Assembly (NCBI RefSeq): GCF_004349135.1
Contig: NZ_SMFN01000002.1
Location: forward strand, 124,001 to 188,000
DNA length: 64,000 bases
DNA from: Flavobacterium sandaracinum
Lineage (GTDB): Bacteria; Bacteroidota; Bacteroidia; Flavobacteriales; Flavobacteriaceae
Direction: 5' to 3'
Below, piece by piece: positions 1 through 7,599 of the stretch (position 1 is its first letter; each line of letters opens with the position of its first letter). Under the pieces are notes generated by a model. It saw only the letters and a program-made list of their open reading frames with translations, was not told where the DNA came from and made no database searches. The position numbers were made by a program, and so were the translations under genes.

Positions 1-312
1 CTGAAAAGCAAGTTCTTTATTGGCAATAATTAATTCTGCTGCACGCTTCTCTTTTTCTTGGTTTTGAAAAGCAAGTTCTTTATTGGCAATAATTAATTCG
101 GCTGCACGCTTTTCTTTTTCTTGGTTTTGAAAAGCTAGTTCTTTATTGGCAATAACTAATTCAGCTGCACGCTTTTCTTTTTCTTGGTTTTGAAAAGCAA
201 GTTCTTTGTTAGCGATAATTAATTCAGCAGCACGCTTTTCATTTTCTTGGTTTTGAAAAGCAAGTTGATTATTTTGAATTATTAATTCTTCCTTATTTAC
301 TCTTTTAATCAT
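1..312 (-). CDS. Coiled-coil repeat protein, N-terminal part (probable sensor kinase), partial
   Basis: The reading frame starts at the ATG ending at 312 and runs open off the left edge of the window, so only the first 104 residues are visible. After a short leader (MIKRVNKEE) it consists of a 21-residue unit, AAELIIANKELAFQNQEKEK plus R, repeated about five times. In DNA this is a 63-bp tandem repeat with boundaries at 3, 66, 129, 192 and 255. The charged heptad-like pattern predicts a long cytoplasmic coiled coil. In Bacteroidota and other bacteria this exact type of repeat commonly precedes PAS or histidine-kinase domains (family knowledge), so a sensor kinase is inferred. The catalytic part is outside the window. 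No signal peptide is seen. Confidence 0.75.
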   Translation of the reverse strand, partial: MIKRVNKEELIIQNNQLAFQNQENEKRAAELIIANKELAFQNQEKEKRAAELVIANKELAFQNQEKEKRAAELIIANKELAFQNQEKEKRAAELIIANKELAFQ

Positions 313-452
313 CTTGCTTCAATTTAAAATCTTTACTGAAAATTTTTTTAAAAATAGGTCAAAAAGCTTGTAATTTCCTATCAAAAATAAAAAATTAAAG
401 ATAATAATTAAAAAGATATAGAATTTAATAGTAAAAAAATATTAATCTAAAA

Positions 453-809
453 TTAGACATTTTCTAAGTCGTTGTCTTGTAGTTTTTCGGTCTTTTTAGT
501 AACAATGTTGGTAATTACAAATTGTAAAACTGTTCCCAATATTCTTTTTATTGGATTGTGAGTAGATCCTAATAAAACTTTTTTAGTAATGTATCCTGTA
601 GTCATTCCTAAAACATTGCTCAGGATATTTCCTTTAATTTCTGGGGATGTAGCTATAATGCCAAACGCATTTTTTATAAGATTTATTGGTTTTAAGCTTT
701 CAACGGTATAATGATACTGATCTTTAAGTTGTACTAATTCATCAGCTTGTTTCATTTTCATTAATAAGATAGTTTCCTTAAGAATGTCTGTTTGGTTTAT
801 CTTTTTCAT
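453..809 (-). CDS. Conserved hypothetical protein downstream of holin-like gene
   Basis: A 118-residue protein that I do not recognise. The start is placed at MKKINQTDIL (ATG ending at 809). The longer reading from 836 would overlap the end of the upstream gene, whose stop is at 811-813, and the chosen start leaves a 1-bp gap that suggests translational coupling. The N-terminal half is helical and charged. The C-terminal half holds two moderately hydrophobic stretches (around residues 63-85 and 91-108) that may touch the membrane. It forms the last gene of a holin-like / hypothetical pair behind the YtxH gene, so a role in the same envelope or stress module is inferred. No function is assigned. 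Confidence 0.7.
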   Translation of the reverse strand: MKKINQTDILKETILLMKMKQADELVQLKDQYHYTVESLKPINLIKNAFGIIATSPEIKGNILSNVLGMTTGYITKKVLLGSTHNPIKRILGTVLQFVITNIVTKKTEKLQDNDLENV

Positions 810-810
810 A

Positions 811-1158
811 TTAATTTTTTTTAAGCATTTTAACAATCATGAAATTGCTGATAGGCATTTTAATCCACTCATCTTTAAAAATGTAAAGAATAATTGCGAC
901 AAGTAAATAAAAACTCGATACAATGAAAAAGCCATAATATAGTTTCCCAACTAATTCTCCAATCCATAAGGAAAGGCCAATATTGACCAAAAAGGCAAAC
1001 ATTGCAAAAACAATAGAAACAGCTAATCTAGAAATAAGAGAAGACATAACATCAGCAGTTTTATCCACTGCATGTAACTTCGCCAATTCTACTGTAGTTT
1101 TAGTGTAATTCTCTGCTCTTTCGAAAAGCATTTCTATTGTTGTTGCGTTGTTTTCCAT
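811..1158 (-). CDS. Holin superfamily III (Phage_holin_3_6-like) membrane protein
   Basis: A 115-residue protein with an N-terminal amphipathic helix (FERAENYTKTTVELAKL) followed by two strong membrane segments at about residues 44-66 and 73-94 and a short basic tail (KMLKKN). This layout matches the holin-like 'phage holin family' proteins that are chromosomally encoded throughout Flavobacteriaceae, usually beside YtxH genes and not in prophages. There are no phage genes around it, so a lysis role is unlikely. A membrane-associated stress or envelope role is inferred. It follows the YtxH gene by 53 bp and is nearly fused to the next gene (1-bp gap), consistent with one operon. Confidence 0.8.
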   Translation of the reverse strand: MENNATTIEMLFERAENYTKTTVELAKLHAVDKTADVMSSLISRLAVSIVFAMFAFLVNIGLSLWIGELVGKLYYGFFIVSSFYLLVAIILYIFKDEWIKMPISNFMIVKMLKKN

Positions 1159-1211
1159 GATATAATTTGTAAACGTATTGAATATTGAAATCTTAAAAAT
1201 TGAATATCGAA

Positions 1212-1544
1212 TTAGATATTTGTATTTTTAATTTCGTTTTTTGCATCGTAAAATTTTGATTTTCCTTCAGCAAGTAAAGTTTCACCTTCATTTTTAGCAT
1301 CATAGAATTTTGATTTTCCTTCAGATACTAAAGATTCACCTTCTTTCCAGATTTTCTCGTATTTCTGAGTAATTGTACCTAATAAAGTATCTAACTTGCC
1401 TTTTAATTCATCAGCGTAGTCATTACTTTTGTCCATAATTTTAGTTCTTGTTTTGTCTCCTTTTTCAGGTGCAAACAATACTCCTAATAATGCTCCTACA
1501 GCTACTCCGCCTAAAACTCCTAATATTATTTTATCTGCTTTCAT
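1212..1544 (-). CDS. YtxH domain-containing protein
   Basis: A 110-residue small membrane-anchored protein. Residues 6-26 form a glycine-rich transmembrane helix (LGVLGGVAVGALLGVLFAPE) directly followed by KGDKTRTKI, the hallmark of the YtxH family (G-x-x-x-G helix, then APxxG+xxR). The remaining 80 residues are a charged helical region. Within it a segment is duplicated: GESLVSEGKSKFYDAKNE and GETLLAEGKSKFYDAKNE, about 18 residues each, so the gene has grown by internal duplication. YtxH proteins are associated with general stress in Bacillus; the biochemical role is unknown. It is probably first in an operon with the holin-like gene. Confidence 0.9.
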   Translation of the reverse strand: MKADKIILGVLGGVAVGALLGVLFAPEKGDKTRTKIMDKSNDYADELKGKLDTLLGTITQKYEKIWKEGESLVSEGKSKFYDAKNEGETLLAEGKSKFYDAKNEIKNTNI

Positions 1545-1583
1545 AATTATTTATTTTTATTTTTATTAATTTAAAAAATTGAA

Positions 1584-1736
1584 TTATATACCTCTACCTT
1601 GAATAAGTCTAAAAAGTATTGCTATTACTGCAATAACAAGAAGTACGTGAATAATTGATCCTAAGCTGAATGCAAAAAATCCGATTGCCCAAAAAATTAC
1701 TAGTATTACTGCGATTGTATAAAGAAGATTTCCCAT
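1584..1736 (-). CDS. Lmo0937-family 50-aa membrane protein, copy 1
   Basis: A 50-residue reading frame, MGNLLYTIAVILVIFWAIGF to RLIQGRGI and stop, almost entirely hydrophobic, with two membrane segments separated by a short GS turn around residues 24-28. This is the compact two-helix pattern of the Lmo0937 / DUF5670 family (family knowledge). Members are widespread and lack a known function, but often lie in stress clusters. The start is the only in-frame ATG. It is a tandem paralogue of the gene at 1788-1940: about 42 of 50 residues are identical by eye. Confidence 0.85.
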   Translation of the reverse strand: MGNLLYTIAVILVIFWAIGFFAFSLGSIIHVLLVIAVIAILFRLIQGRGI

Positions 1737-1787
1737 TTTGTTTTTTTTTAATGATTTATAATTTTGATTTTTTTTAGTAGTCTTGAA

Positions 1788-1940
1788 TTAAATTCTTCTA
1801 CCTGATATAAGTCTGAATAAGATTGCAATTACTGCAATAACCAGAAGAATGTGAATAATTGATCCTGCACTATAGGCAAAAAATCCAATTGCCCAAAAGA
1901 TAACTAAGATTACTGCGATGGTGTAAAGAAGGTTGCTCAT
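1788..1940 (-). CDS. Lmo0937-family 50-aa membrane protein, copy 2
   Basis: A second 50-residue, two-helix membrane peptide (MSNLLYTIAVILVIFWAIGF to ISGRRI), 51 bp upstream of its near-identical neighbour at 1584-1736. The repeated gene plus matching spacer points to a tandem duplication. The differences are concentrated in the mid loop (YSAG versus FSLG) and the basic tail (SGRRI versus QGRGI). Family assignment (Lmo0937 / DUF5670) is from the length and the conserved LLYTIAVILVIFW pattern. Function is unknown; the gene sits beside YtxH and outer-membrane protein genes. Confidence 0.85.
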   Translation of the reverse strand: MSNLLYTIAVILVIFWAIGFFAYSAGSIIHILLVIAVIAILFRLISGRRI

Positions 1941-1973
1941 GATTTTTAGTTTTAAATGATTAGTTATTATTTA

Positions 1974-2597
1974 TTAGTTTAATCTCAATCCTACGTAAAC
2001 GTTAAAAACACTGTTTTTTGCGTCAGAAGAAGTAAAGTTATTGTCCTTTCCTATTTTAGTTAAACCATAGTTGTAACGAACACCAAAGTTTACTACATCT
2101 AAATCTACTCCTACACCACCAGAAATACCAGCGTCAAACTTGTTGAAATCATCAGTGTCTAATTCACTTGTAGAAGATCCAAAATTAGTTTCAGTTGATG
2201 TTTTTCCACTAACCATGTAGGCTGCGTATGGACCAACATGTACATTAAAATTATCAGTCAAATTAGCAACTAATAAAACAGGTACTTCAATATAATTGAT
2301 ATTGAATTTTGATGTTCCCTGGAATACTGCGTTATCGTATATTTGCTCAGAACCTTTAGTTGTGTAATTTATTTCTGGCTGAATTGCAATACTATTTGTA
2401 ATTGGGAACTTAGCATATAAACCAGCATTGAAACCTGTTAGTATATTACTGTCATCCACATTATCTGTATAAAAATTAGAAAAATTTAGTCCACCTTTAA
2501 AACCGTAAGAAGGTGTTTTTTCTTGCGCTTGTGCGCTTGTAAAGCTCATGAAACTTAATACTAATGAAGCAAAAATCAGTTTTTTTGAATTTTTCAT
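1974..2597 (-). CDS. PorT-family outer-membrane beta-barrel protein
   Basis: A 207-residue secreted protein. Residues 1-24 are a signal peptide ending SAQAQ. The mature part opens with YGFKGGLNFSNF and goes on with alternating strands (FNAGLYAKFPI, IAIQPEINYTTKG, INYIEVPVLLVANL, NVHVGPYAAYMVSG) and ends in NVYVGLRLN, whose aromatic/hydrophobic end is that of an outer-membrane barrel. The 'GxKxGxN...Q.E..Y...G...YxEVP' order is that of the PorT-like barrel family (OMP_b-brl_2). It is predicted to be an eight-strand barrel in the outer membrane. The substrate is unknown. It is probably monocistronic, with about 200 bp of non-coding DNA upstream. Confidence 0.88.
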   Translation of the reverse strand: MKNSKKLIFASLVLSFMSFTSAQAQEKTPSYGFKGGLNFSNFYTDNVDDSNILTGFNAGLYAKFPITNSIAIQPEINYTTKGSEQIYDNAVFQGTSKFNINYIEVPVLLVANLTDNFNVHVGPYAAYMVSGKTSTETNFGSSTSELDTDDFNKFDAGISGGVGVDLDVVNFGVRYNYGLTKIGKDNNFTSSDAKNSVFNVYVGLRLN

Positions 2598-2757
2598 TTT
2601 GTTTGTTTTTTAATTGAATTATTATATTACAAATATCCGCATCTTACCTTAGGCTATTGTTACATTACTTTTATTTAAAGTTACATTATTCACACTTTAG
2701 AGTATTTTAATAAATAGTTAAATTATTAAAATGCTGATAGTTATATTATTACCAAAA

Positions 2758-2785
2758 AAAAGGCGAGTTCTAAAACTCGCCTTTT
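2758..2785 (-). terminator. Intrinsic terminator of the 2793-3254 lipoprotein gene
   Basis: A perfect 12-bp stem (AAAAGGCGAGTT / AACTCGCCTTTT) with a 4-base CTAA loop lies 8 bp past the stop codon. An A-run on the plus strand (2753-2761) gives a U-tract on the minus-strand transcript. Confidence 0.85.
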
Positions 2786-2792
2786 ACATTTT

Positions 2793-3254
2793 CTATTTAT
2801 TATCTACTGTCAAGTTTTTCATTGCAGCACCTAGTTCATCCATGTCTCGATTGTATTCTTCTTTGAAAGATTGCCAGTCACTATTAGTATCATTTTTATA
2901 CTCTTGCACTTTCAATTTGATGTTTTTATTTTTTAGCTCTAATGCTTCAATTTGTTTAGCATACATTTCATCAATTGATTTACCAGTTTTTTTCATATTG
3001 GTTTTCATTTCTGCAATGCGAATTTCATTTTGCTTAATTGTAGAATCAGTACTTTCTTTGAAATCATTCCATTCTTTCTCGGTAGCTGCTGCTCTTGCAT
3101 CTGACAATTCTTCTTTTGCATCATCAAGATTATCTCTTGCTTCTTCTACGTTATCCTTAGCAGCTTCTTCTTTTTTTGAGGTGTCTTGGCATCCTACTAA
3201 AAGAGTTCCAGCCATAAATGTTGTAATGGCAAGTGTAAAAAATATTTTTTTCAT
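2793..3254 (-). CDS. Coiled-coil lipoprotein, unknown function
   Basis: A 153-residue protein with a lipoprotein signal: MKKIFFTLAITTFMAGTLLVGC, with Cys22 as the predicted lipidated residue after the lipobox LLVGC. The mature chain is very acidic and helical: an alanine/glutamate-rich zipper-like segment (VEEARDNLDDAKEELSDARA, residues 36-55), then further long helices with a W-x(2)F pattern repeated (EWNDFKE, DWQSFKEE). It resembles the small periplasmic coiled-coil lipoproteins common in Flavobacterium stress clusters, but I do not recognise a named family. It is followed by a strong terminator, so it is probably a single-gene unit. Confidence 0.8.
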   Translation of the reverse strand: MKKIFFTLAITTFMAGTLLVGCQDTSKKEEAAKDNVEEARDNLDDAKEELSDARAAATEKEWNDFKESTDSTIKQNEIRIAEMKTNMKKTGKSIDEMYAKQIEALELKNKNIKLKVQEYKNDTNSDWQSFKEEYNRDMDELGAAMKNLTVDNK

Positions 3255-3397
3255 TTTGAATTGTTTTAAGTTATTGATTTAATGTACAGTTTGTTATTGT
3301 GTTTTTGCTAGTATTTTTAAAGATGCTAAAATTATTTTTCGACAAAATTTTAATTTTAAATACAGTAATCTAAGAGGATTTTGAAGGATAGTAGAAC

Positions 3398-3583
3398 CTA
3401 AAGACCTTCAAATATTTGTAGTAATTCTGCTCTGGATATTCCCAGTATTGCTTGATACTTTTTTAGCATTTCTTCTTTTTTCTCTTCAGAAAAAAGTGCT
3501 TTATTATTGGTTAAAGCAGCAAACTTTTCTTTTAGCTCTTTTTTTTGTTCTTCCCAGTTTCCCTCGCGCTCTATCGGATCCAT
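3398..3583 (-). CDS. CsbD-like small stress protein
   Basis: A 61-residue, highly charged soluble protein. The core EGNWEEQKKELKEKFAALTNN followed by FSEEKKEEMLKKYQ and LGISRAELLQIFE fits the CsbD-like plan (GNW..x.K..LKxKFxxLTDxD....GKxxEMxxKxQxxxGxxxEEL) seen in Flavobacterium general-stress proteins. The aspartates that usually follow LT are replaced by asparagine here. CsbD proteins are induced by general stress and their molecular role is unknown. The start codon is the only in-frame ATG. No operon partner lies within 180 bp on either side. Confidence 0.7.
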   Translation of the reverse strand: MDPIEREGNWEEQKKELKEKFAALTNNKALFSEEKKEEMLKKYQAILGISRAELLQIFEGL

Positions 3584-3793
3584 TTATTTATTGTGTATTG
3601 TATGCGAAATAGTTTTCACTTTACAAAGTTCAGGCGTTTACAGGTTTTTGCAGTTATATAACTTTAAAGATTAGTTTCATTATTCACTGATTGAATAAAA
3701 ATTAACACAGATTATGGGAAAATCTAAATAAATAAAAAAGTATTTTTTTACTATTAAGAAATCAATTGAAAACAACAATATTGCGTTTTATGT

Positions 3794-4000
3794 TTATTTA
3801 TGACTTGAAATGTATTTCTCTACTATATTCTTAAGTGATTCATGATAATCAGTCAATACTTTAATAGTCATTTCGGGATTTTCAACGTCAGGAATTGTCA
3901 CTGGCATCTCTAATAAATATTTGATCAATTCAGGATATTCATTACGGATTTTCATAGTAATTTCGAGTATTGCCTGATTGATTTCTTTTTCTGTTTTCAT
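3794..4000 (-). CDS. Small conserved hypothetical protein
   Basis: A 68-residue soluble protein, MKTEKEINQAILEITMKIRN onward, predicted as two or three helices around a hydrophobic YPELIKYLLEMPVTIPD centre. There is no signal peptide, metal motif or membrane helix. It looks like a real gene because codon use and AT content match its neighbours, there are no overlapping genes, and flanking spacers are AT-rich. I do not recognise the family. It sits between the CsbD-like gene and the Mla operon, about 115 bp downstream of the mlaD stop, and could be read through from it. Confidence 0.6.
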   Translation of the reverse strand: MKTEKEINQAILEITMKIRNEYPELIKYLLEMPVTIPDVENPEMTIKVLTDYHESLKNIVEKYISSHK

Positions 4001-4114
4001 GATAAAGTATTTTAATGGATAAAATGGGTTGGTATTTAAAATAAAAAATTTAAAACATCATAATTGTTGCTAACAAGTATGATGTTTTAAATCAGTAAAT
4101 ATTGTGATTTCGGA

Positions 4115-4999
4115 CTATTTTAAAGAATCATTTTCAGCACCAATTTTCAATTCTCTCTTCATTTCTTCCTCTTCTAAATCAGCTGCTGCTTCTTGCTTTT
4201 TTTCTTCCTCTTTTTTCTTTTTATTAAAATAACCTCTCAATAAGAAATTATTTTTTGCAGCTTCAATAACTTCATTCAGTCCTTTAGTTGCTGATTTAAC
4301 ATTAGTTAGTGAAGAATCGATTACTTTTCCCATTCTTTCATCGCTAACCAATTTTGACAAGGCGCCTTTTCCGTTATTCATATTTACTGTAAATCTTTTG
4401 AATTCCGTAGAGCTATTTTCAAGATTACTAACCATGGTTTTTATGCTGTTTCCAAATTCCTCATCAGAAACCAATCTGGATAGTGCACCGTTTCCATTAT
4501 TCATGCTGTAACTGAATTGCGCCAATTGAGCAGTAATAACGCCCGCATTATCAACACTTTTCTTGACACTCACCATTAAATCATCCATTTCGATTGATCT
4601 TTTGGAAGTTATATAGTTGTTGTTTTCAACTATTACAGTAGAATTTTTACCGGATGAAATTGTCAAAACTTTATCACCCATCAAACCATCGGAATTAATA
4701 CTCGCAATAGCATCTTTCTTGATGTATTTACGAACTTCGTCTCTTATGACTAATTTAATCACCACTGAGGTATCATTTAGAAAATCAATTTCTTCAACAG
4801 TACCAATATTAATACCAGACAAGCGAACATTGTTTCCAACTTCAAGTCCGTTAACCGAATTAAATTTAGAGTACAATTCAAACGTAGATCCAAATAAATT
4901 TTTTTGTTTTCCAACGAAATATATGGTTCCAACAAATAGTACCAATCCTATAATTACAAACATTCCCAATTTCCATTGGTATCCAGATTCTTTATTCAT
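4115..4999 (-). CDS. mlaD: MCE-family substrate-binding protein (MlaD-like)
   Basis: A 294-residue component of a phospholipid ABC transporter. Residues 10-29 form an N-terminal membrane anchor (KLGMFVIIGLVLFVGTIYFV). The MCE domain follows at about 38-115, with the diagnostic FNSVNGLEVGNNVRLSGINIG and the LMGDKVLTIS strand. A duplicated motif, NNGNGALSRLVSDEEFGNSI and NNGKGALSKLVSDERMGKVI, marks the helical linker behind it. The C-terminus is a lysine/glutamate-rich coiled tail. In MlaFEDB the MCE hexamer forms the lipid channel in the periplasm (established). It is third in the operon mlaE-mlaF-mlaD, 18 bp after the ATPase gene. No mlaB or mlaC is seen nearby. Confidence 0.9.
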   Translation of the reverse strand: MNKESGYQWKLGMFVIIGLVLFVGTIYFVGKQKNLFGSTFELYSKFNSVNGLEVGNNVRLSGINIGTVEEIDFLNDTSVVIKLVIRDEVRKYIKKDAIASINSDGLMGDKVLTISSGKNSTVIVENNNYITSKRSIEMDDLMVSVKKSVDNAGVITAQLAQFSYSMNNGNGALSRLVSDEEFGNSIKTMVSNLENSSTEFKRFTVNMNNGKGALSKLVSDERMGKVIDSSLTNVKSATKGLNEVIEAAKNNFLLRGYFNKKKKEEEKKQEAAADLEEEEMKRELKIGAENDSLK

Positions 5000-5017
5000 T
5001 TTTTATTTTTTAATTGG

Positions 5018-5794
5018 TTAGATGAAAAAAGAACGAACCCATTCATCGTCGCTTTTTTCTAATTCTTCATACGTTCCTTCAACATGTATGACGCCTTCTT
5101 TCAAAATAACGATACGATCGCTAGTATGTTTCGCACACGGCATATCATGTGTAATTATGATAGAAGATGTTTTATATTTTTTCTGAATTTCAAGCACTAA
5201 TTCACTAATTTCTCTTGAAGTGATCGTGTCGAGTCCTGTTGTAGGCTCATCGTATAATATTATTTCAGGTTTTAAAATAAGTGTCCTTGCCAGACCAATT
5301 CTTTTGCGCATACCACCGGATAATTCTGAGGGCATTTTATCAATAGCTTCGCTCAAACCAACACTTTCTAAAATTTCCTTAATTTGATTTTCAACTTCCT
5401 CTGCAGATAAATCTTTGGCATGTCGCTTTAAAGTAAACCCCAGATTATCACGTACACTCATTGAATCATACAAGGCAGCATTTTGAAATAAAAATCCAAT
5501 TCGGACTCTTATTTTGTTAAGCTCAACACTATCCAACTTAGTGATATCAGACCCAAACACTTTGATTTCTCCTTTGTCAATATCCATTAATCCAACAATA
5601 CACTTGATGGTAATTGATTTTCCAGAACCCGATTTTCCTAAAATAACAAGGTTTTCTCCTTTATTCACCGTAAGATTAACTCCTTTTAAAACCTCATTTT
5701 TTCCAAAGGATTTGTAAAGTTCATTTATTTCTATCACTGAATCATTTACTGTAGTCACAGCGTTAAGTTCCAGATTTGTTTTTTCTTGTGTCAT
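5018..5794 (-). CDS. mlaF: ABC transporter ATP-binding protein (MlaF-like)
   Basis: A 258-residue ATPase of the lipid transporter. It has Walker A GKSGSGKS (about residues 53-60), a Q-loop FLFQNAALYDSM, the ABC signature LSGGMRKRIGLAR, and Walker B IILYDEPTTGLD, with the switch histidine in IITHD. The LSGGM signature and the AALYDSMSVRDNLGF segment are typical of the MlaF/Ttg2A branch. It energises lipid movement between inner and outer membrane. The gene is separated by 1 bp from mlaE and 18 bp from mlaD, so one operon is clear. Confidence 0.93.
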   Translation of the reverse strand: MTQEKTNLELNAVTTVNDSVIEINELYKSFGKNEVLKGVNLTVNKGENLVILGKSGSGKSITIKCIVGLMDIDKGEIKVFGSDITKLDSVELNKIRVRIGFLFQNAALYDSMSVRDNLGFTLKRHAKDLSAEEVENQIKEILESVGLSEAIDKMPSELSGGMRKRIGLARTLILKPEIILYDEPTTGLDTITSREISELVLEIQKKYKTSSIIITHDMPCAKHTSDRIVILKEGVIHVEGTYEELEKSDDEWVRSFFI

Positions 5795-5795
5795 T

Positions 5796-6587
5796 TTAAA
5801 AAAATAAATCGGTTATTTGAACGGCCAACATATCAATAATAAAGATGGTTAATGAAGCAGTCACCACCGCTGAATTAGCCGCTTTACCAACGCTCTCTGT
5901 TCCGTTAGCTGCATTAAATCCTTTATAGCATCCAATCATACCAATGAAAAAACCAAAGAAAAAAGTTTTCATCGTTGCCGGAAAAATATCTAAAAAGGTA
6001 ATTGATTCTAATACTTGAGCTAGATACCGATAAAAATTGACGTCGCTATGAATATTAATTCCAATATAGCCACCAATAATACCTATACCATCTGCATAAA
6101 TTACTAATAGTGGTATCATAAGAGTCGTGGCCAAAATTCGGGTAACAACTAAATATTTATAAGGGTTTATAGCAGAAACTTCCATGGCATCAATTTGTTC
6201 TGTTACTTTCATGGATCCTAATTCGGCACCAATTCCGGAGGAAACTTTACCTGCACAAATCAAGGCAGTTATAACTGGCGCTATTTCCCTAATTAGCGAC
6301 AGTGCCACCATACTTGGCAACCAAGATTCAGCTCCAAACTTGGCTAAAGTTGGTCTTGATTGTAGTGTAAGCACTAATCCCATTATAAAACCGGTGATGG
6401 TCACTAATGGCAATGATTTATAGCCTATCACATAACACTGTTTGATGAATTCCTTCATCTCATAAGGAGGCTTAATTACTTCTTTAAAAAAACGTAGAGC
6501 AAATAATGTCACTTTACCTACATCGTAAAATGTTTCTTTTAAATAGCTAATTATATTTTCCTTTTTTGCGGTTAGTGTAGTACTCAT
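5796..6587 (-). CDS. mlaE: Mla-type ABC transporter permease (MlaE-like)
   Basis: A 263-residue integral membrane protein with about five membrane segments. Diagnostic MlaE motifs are seen: PLVTITGFIMGLVLTLQSRP, LIREIAPVITALICAGKVSSGIGAELGSMKVTEQIDAMEV (the coupling helix region) and the C-terminal GKAANSAVVTASLTIFIIDM. It forms the inner-membrane core of the MCE lipid transporter and is the first gene of the E-F-D operon. The N-terminus extends about 45 residues before the first membrane helix, slightly longer than in Proteobacteria. Upstream is a 392-bp gene-free spacer that should hold the operon promoter. Confidence 0.92.
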   Translation of the reverse strand: MSTTLTAKKENIISYLKETFYDVGKVTLFALRFFKEVIKPPYEMKEFIKQCYVIGYKSLPLVTITGFIMGLVLTLQSRPTLAKFGAESWLPSMVALSLIREIAPVITALICAGKVSSGIGAELGSMKVTEQIDAMEVSAINPYKYLVVTRILATTLMIPLLVIYADGIGIIGGYIGINIHSDVNFYRYLAQVLESITFLDIFPATMKTFFFGFFIGMIGCYKGFNAANGTESVGKAANSAVVTASLTIFIIDMLAVQITDLFF

Positions 6588-6979
6588 TTATAGTTGCTGT
6601 TATTTTTCGGACTCATTGGAACATTATAATTTTATACAGTTTGTGTGATAGGGTAGTAGTGAAGAAAAAATGAACGCTAGTCTAATACTTATTTGTGATT
6701 GTACTATAACATAATTTACGAAAAGTGTAAGCTATTTCACTGTGTGGTTCTAAACCAATAATTTTAAGTTCTCTTTATGAAATAGTGTGGAGTTTTGATA
6801 AAAAACTTTAAAAAAAAGATTTAATTAAAAAAATGACCATTTGAGTTGCCCACTAAAGGCCATAAATTAGTTATAGTTTTAATCTCCCACACATTCAATT
6901 ACACTAAATGAACTAGAAGTTTTACTGGTAATACTTAAAAGAGCAATTGATTTCAGTAAAACGAGTATCTAATGTTCTT
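6588..6979. other. Gene-free spacer upstream of the mla operon
   Basis: 392 bp without a supportable ORF on either strand, very AT-rich, with no long inverted repeat. It must contain the promoter for the mla operon and the 3' end of the DUF2383 gene transcript. No convincing TAnnTTTG element could be placed. Confidence 0.5.
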
Positions 6980-7435
6980 TTAAGACAACATCAAATCACC
7001 TAATTTTTTGACTTTATCATGGTGCTTTGTCAGCATAATTTGTTGTGATTTAAGCCTAATATGCAGTTCTGCGGTAAGATAATCCAGATTATTTGATAAC
7101 GTATCTTTATAGCTTTTTATAGCAACAAACTCATTGTATTCTAAAGTGTTCAAAATATCTTCTCGATCTTTTCCCGCAATAGTTATTTTAAAATTAATCC
7201 AGAATCTTGAAAACAAGCTGTTTTTTTTACTGAGATTCACTGGGATGCCTCCCATCTTTTGTACTTCGTCTACTAGTTCTGATTTGAAAACGGTACTGGT
7301 TTCCTGAAATTCAGCGAATAAATCTTTTAAATCATTTTCCTCCGTTACTTTTTTGGCTGTTTTATAAATCTCAATTCTTTCATTATTGATTTCAATAAGA
7401 TTATTTAAGACAACAATTGATTTTTCTTTATTCAT
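6980..7435 (-). CDS. DUF2383 / PA2169-type four-helix-bundle protein
   Basis: A 151-residue all-helical soluble protein of ferritin-like shape: IVVLNNLIEINNERIEIYKTA, then FAEFQETSTVFKSELVDEVQ, then a Gly-Gly turn, then EYNEFVAIKSYKDTL and ELHIRLKSQQIMLTKHHDKV. The order 'LNxLIExxxDxxxxYxxA ... F.x.s..f..eL...V...GG.P' is that of DUF2383 (family knowledge). Metal-binding residues are less obvious than in true ferritins, so ferroxidase activity should not be assumed. Related proteins are induced in stress or stationary phase. It is preceded by 160 bp of non-coding DNA and is probably monocistronic. Confidence 0.85.
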   Translation of the reverse strand: MNKEKSIVVLNNLIEINNERIEIYKTAKKVTEENDLKDLFAEFQETSTVFKSELVDEVQKMGGIPVNLSKKNSLFSRFWINFKITIAGKDREDILNTLEYNEFVAIKSYKDTLSNNLDYLTAELHIRLKSQQIMLTKHHDKVKKLGDLMLS

Positions 7436-7599
7436 GACCTTAACTATTAATAAATTAAACGAACATAGATAGTATCTTTAATAAGAACCATTGGTAAATA
7501 ATAAAAGAATACTACTCTTTTTATTTTTTTGATTGTATTGCTAGTACGTATTTTATTTAAAAAGAGTAGTAGCCTTAAGCTATAAATCTCTAGAATGTA

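Noticed and set aside
1-312. CRISPR or satellite array
   Set aside because: The 63-bp repeats keep an open frame throughout and encode a coiled coil.
811-1158. Prophage hint from a holin-like protein
   Set aside because: No integrase, capsid, tail or lysin genes are near; chromosomal holin-like genes are common in Flavobacteriaceae stress clusters.
2731-3282. 183-codon plus-strand frame rich in Leu/Ser
   Set aside because: Complementary to the coiled-coil lipoprotein gene; its composition mirrors Glu/Lys/Asp codons of the real gene, and it runs through the terminator.
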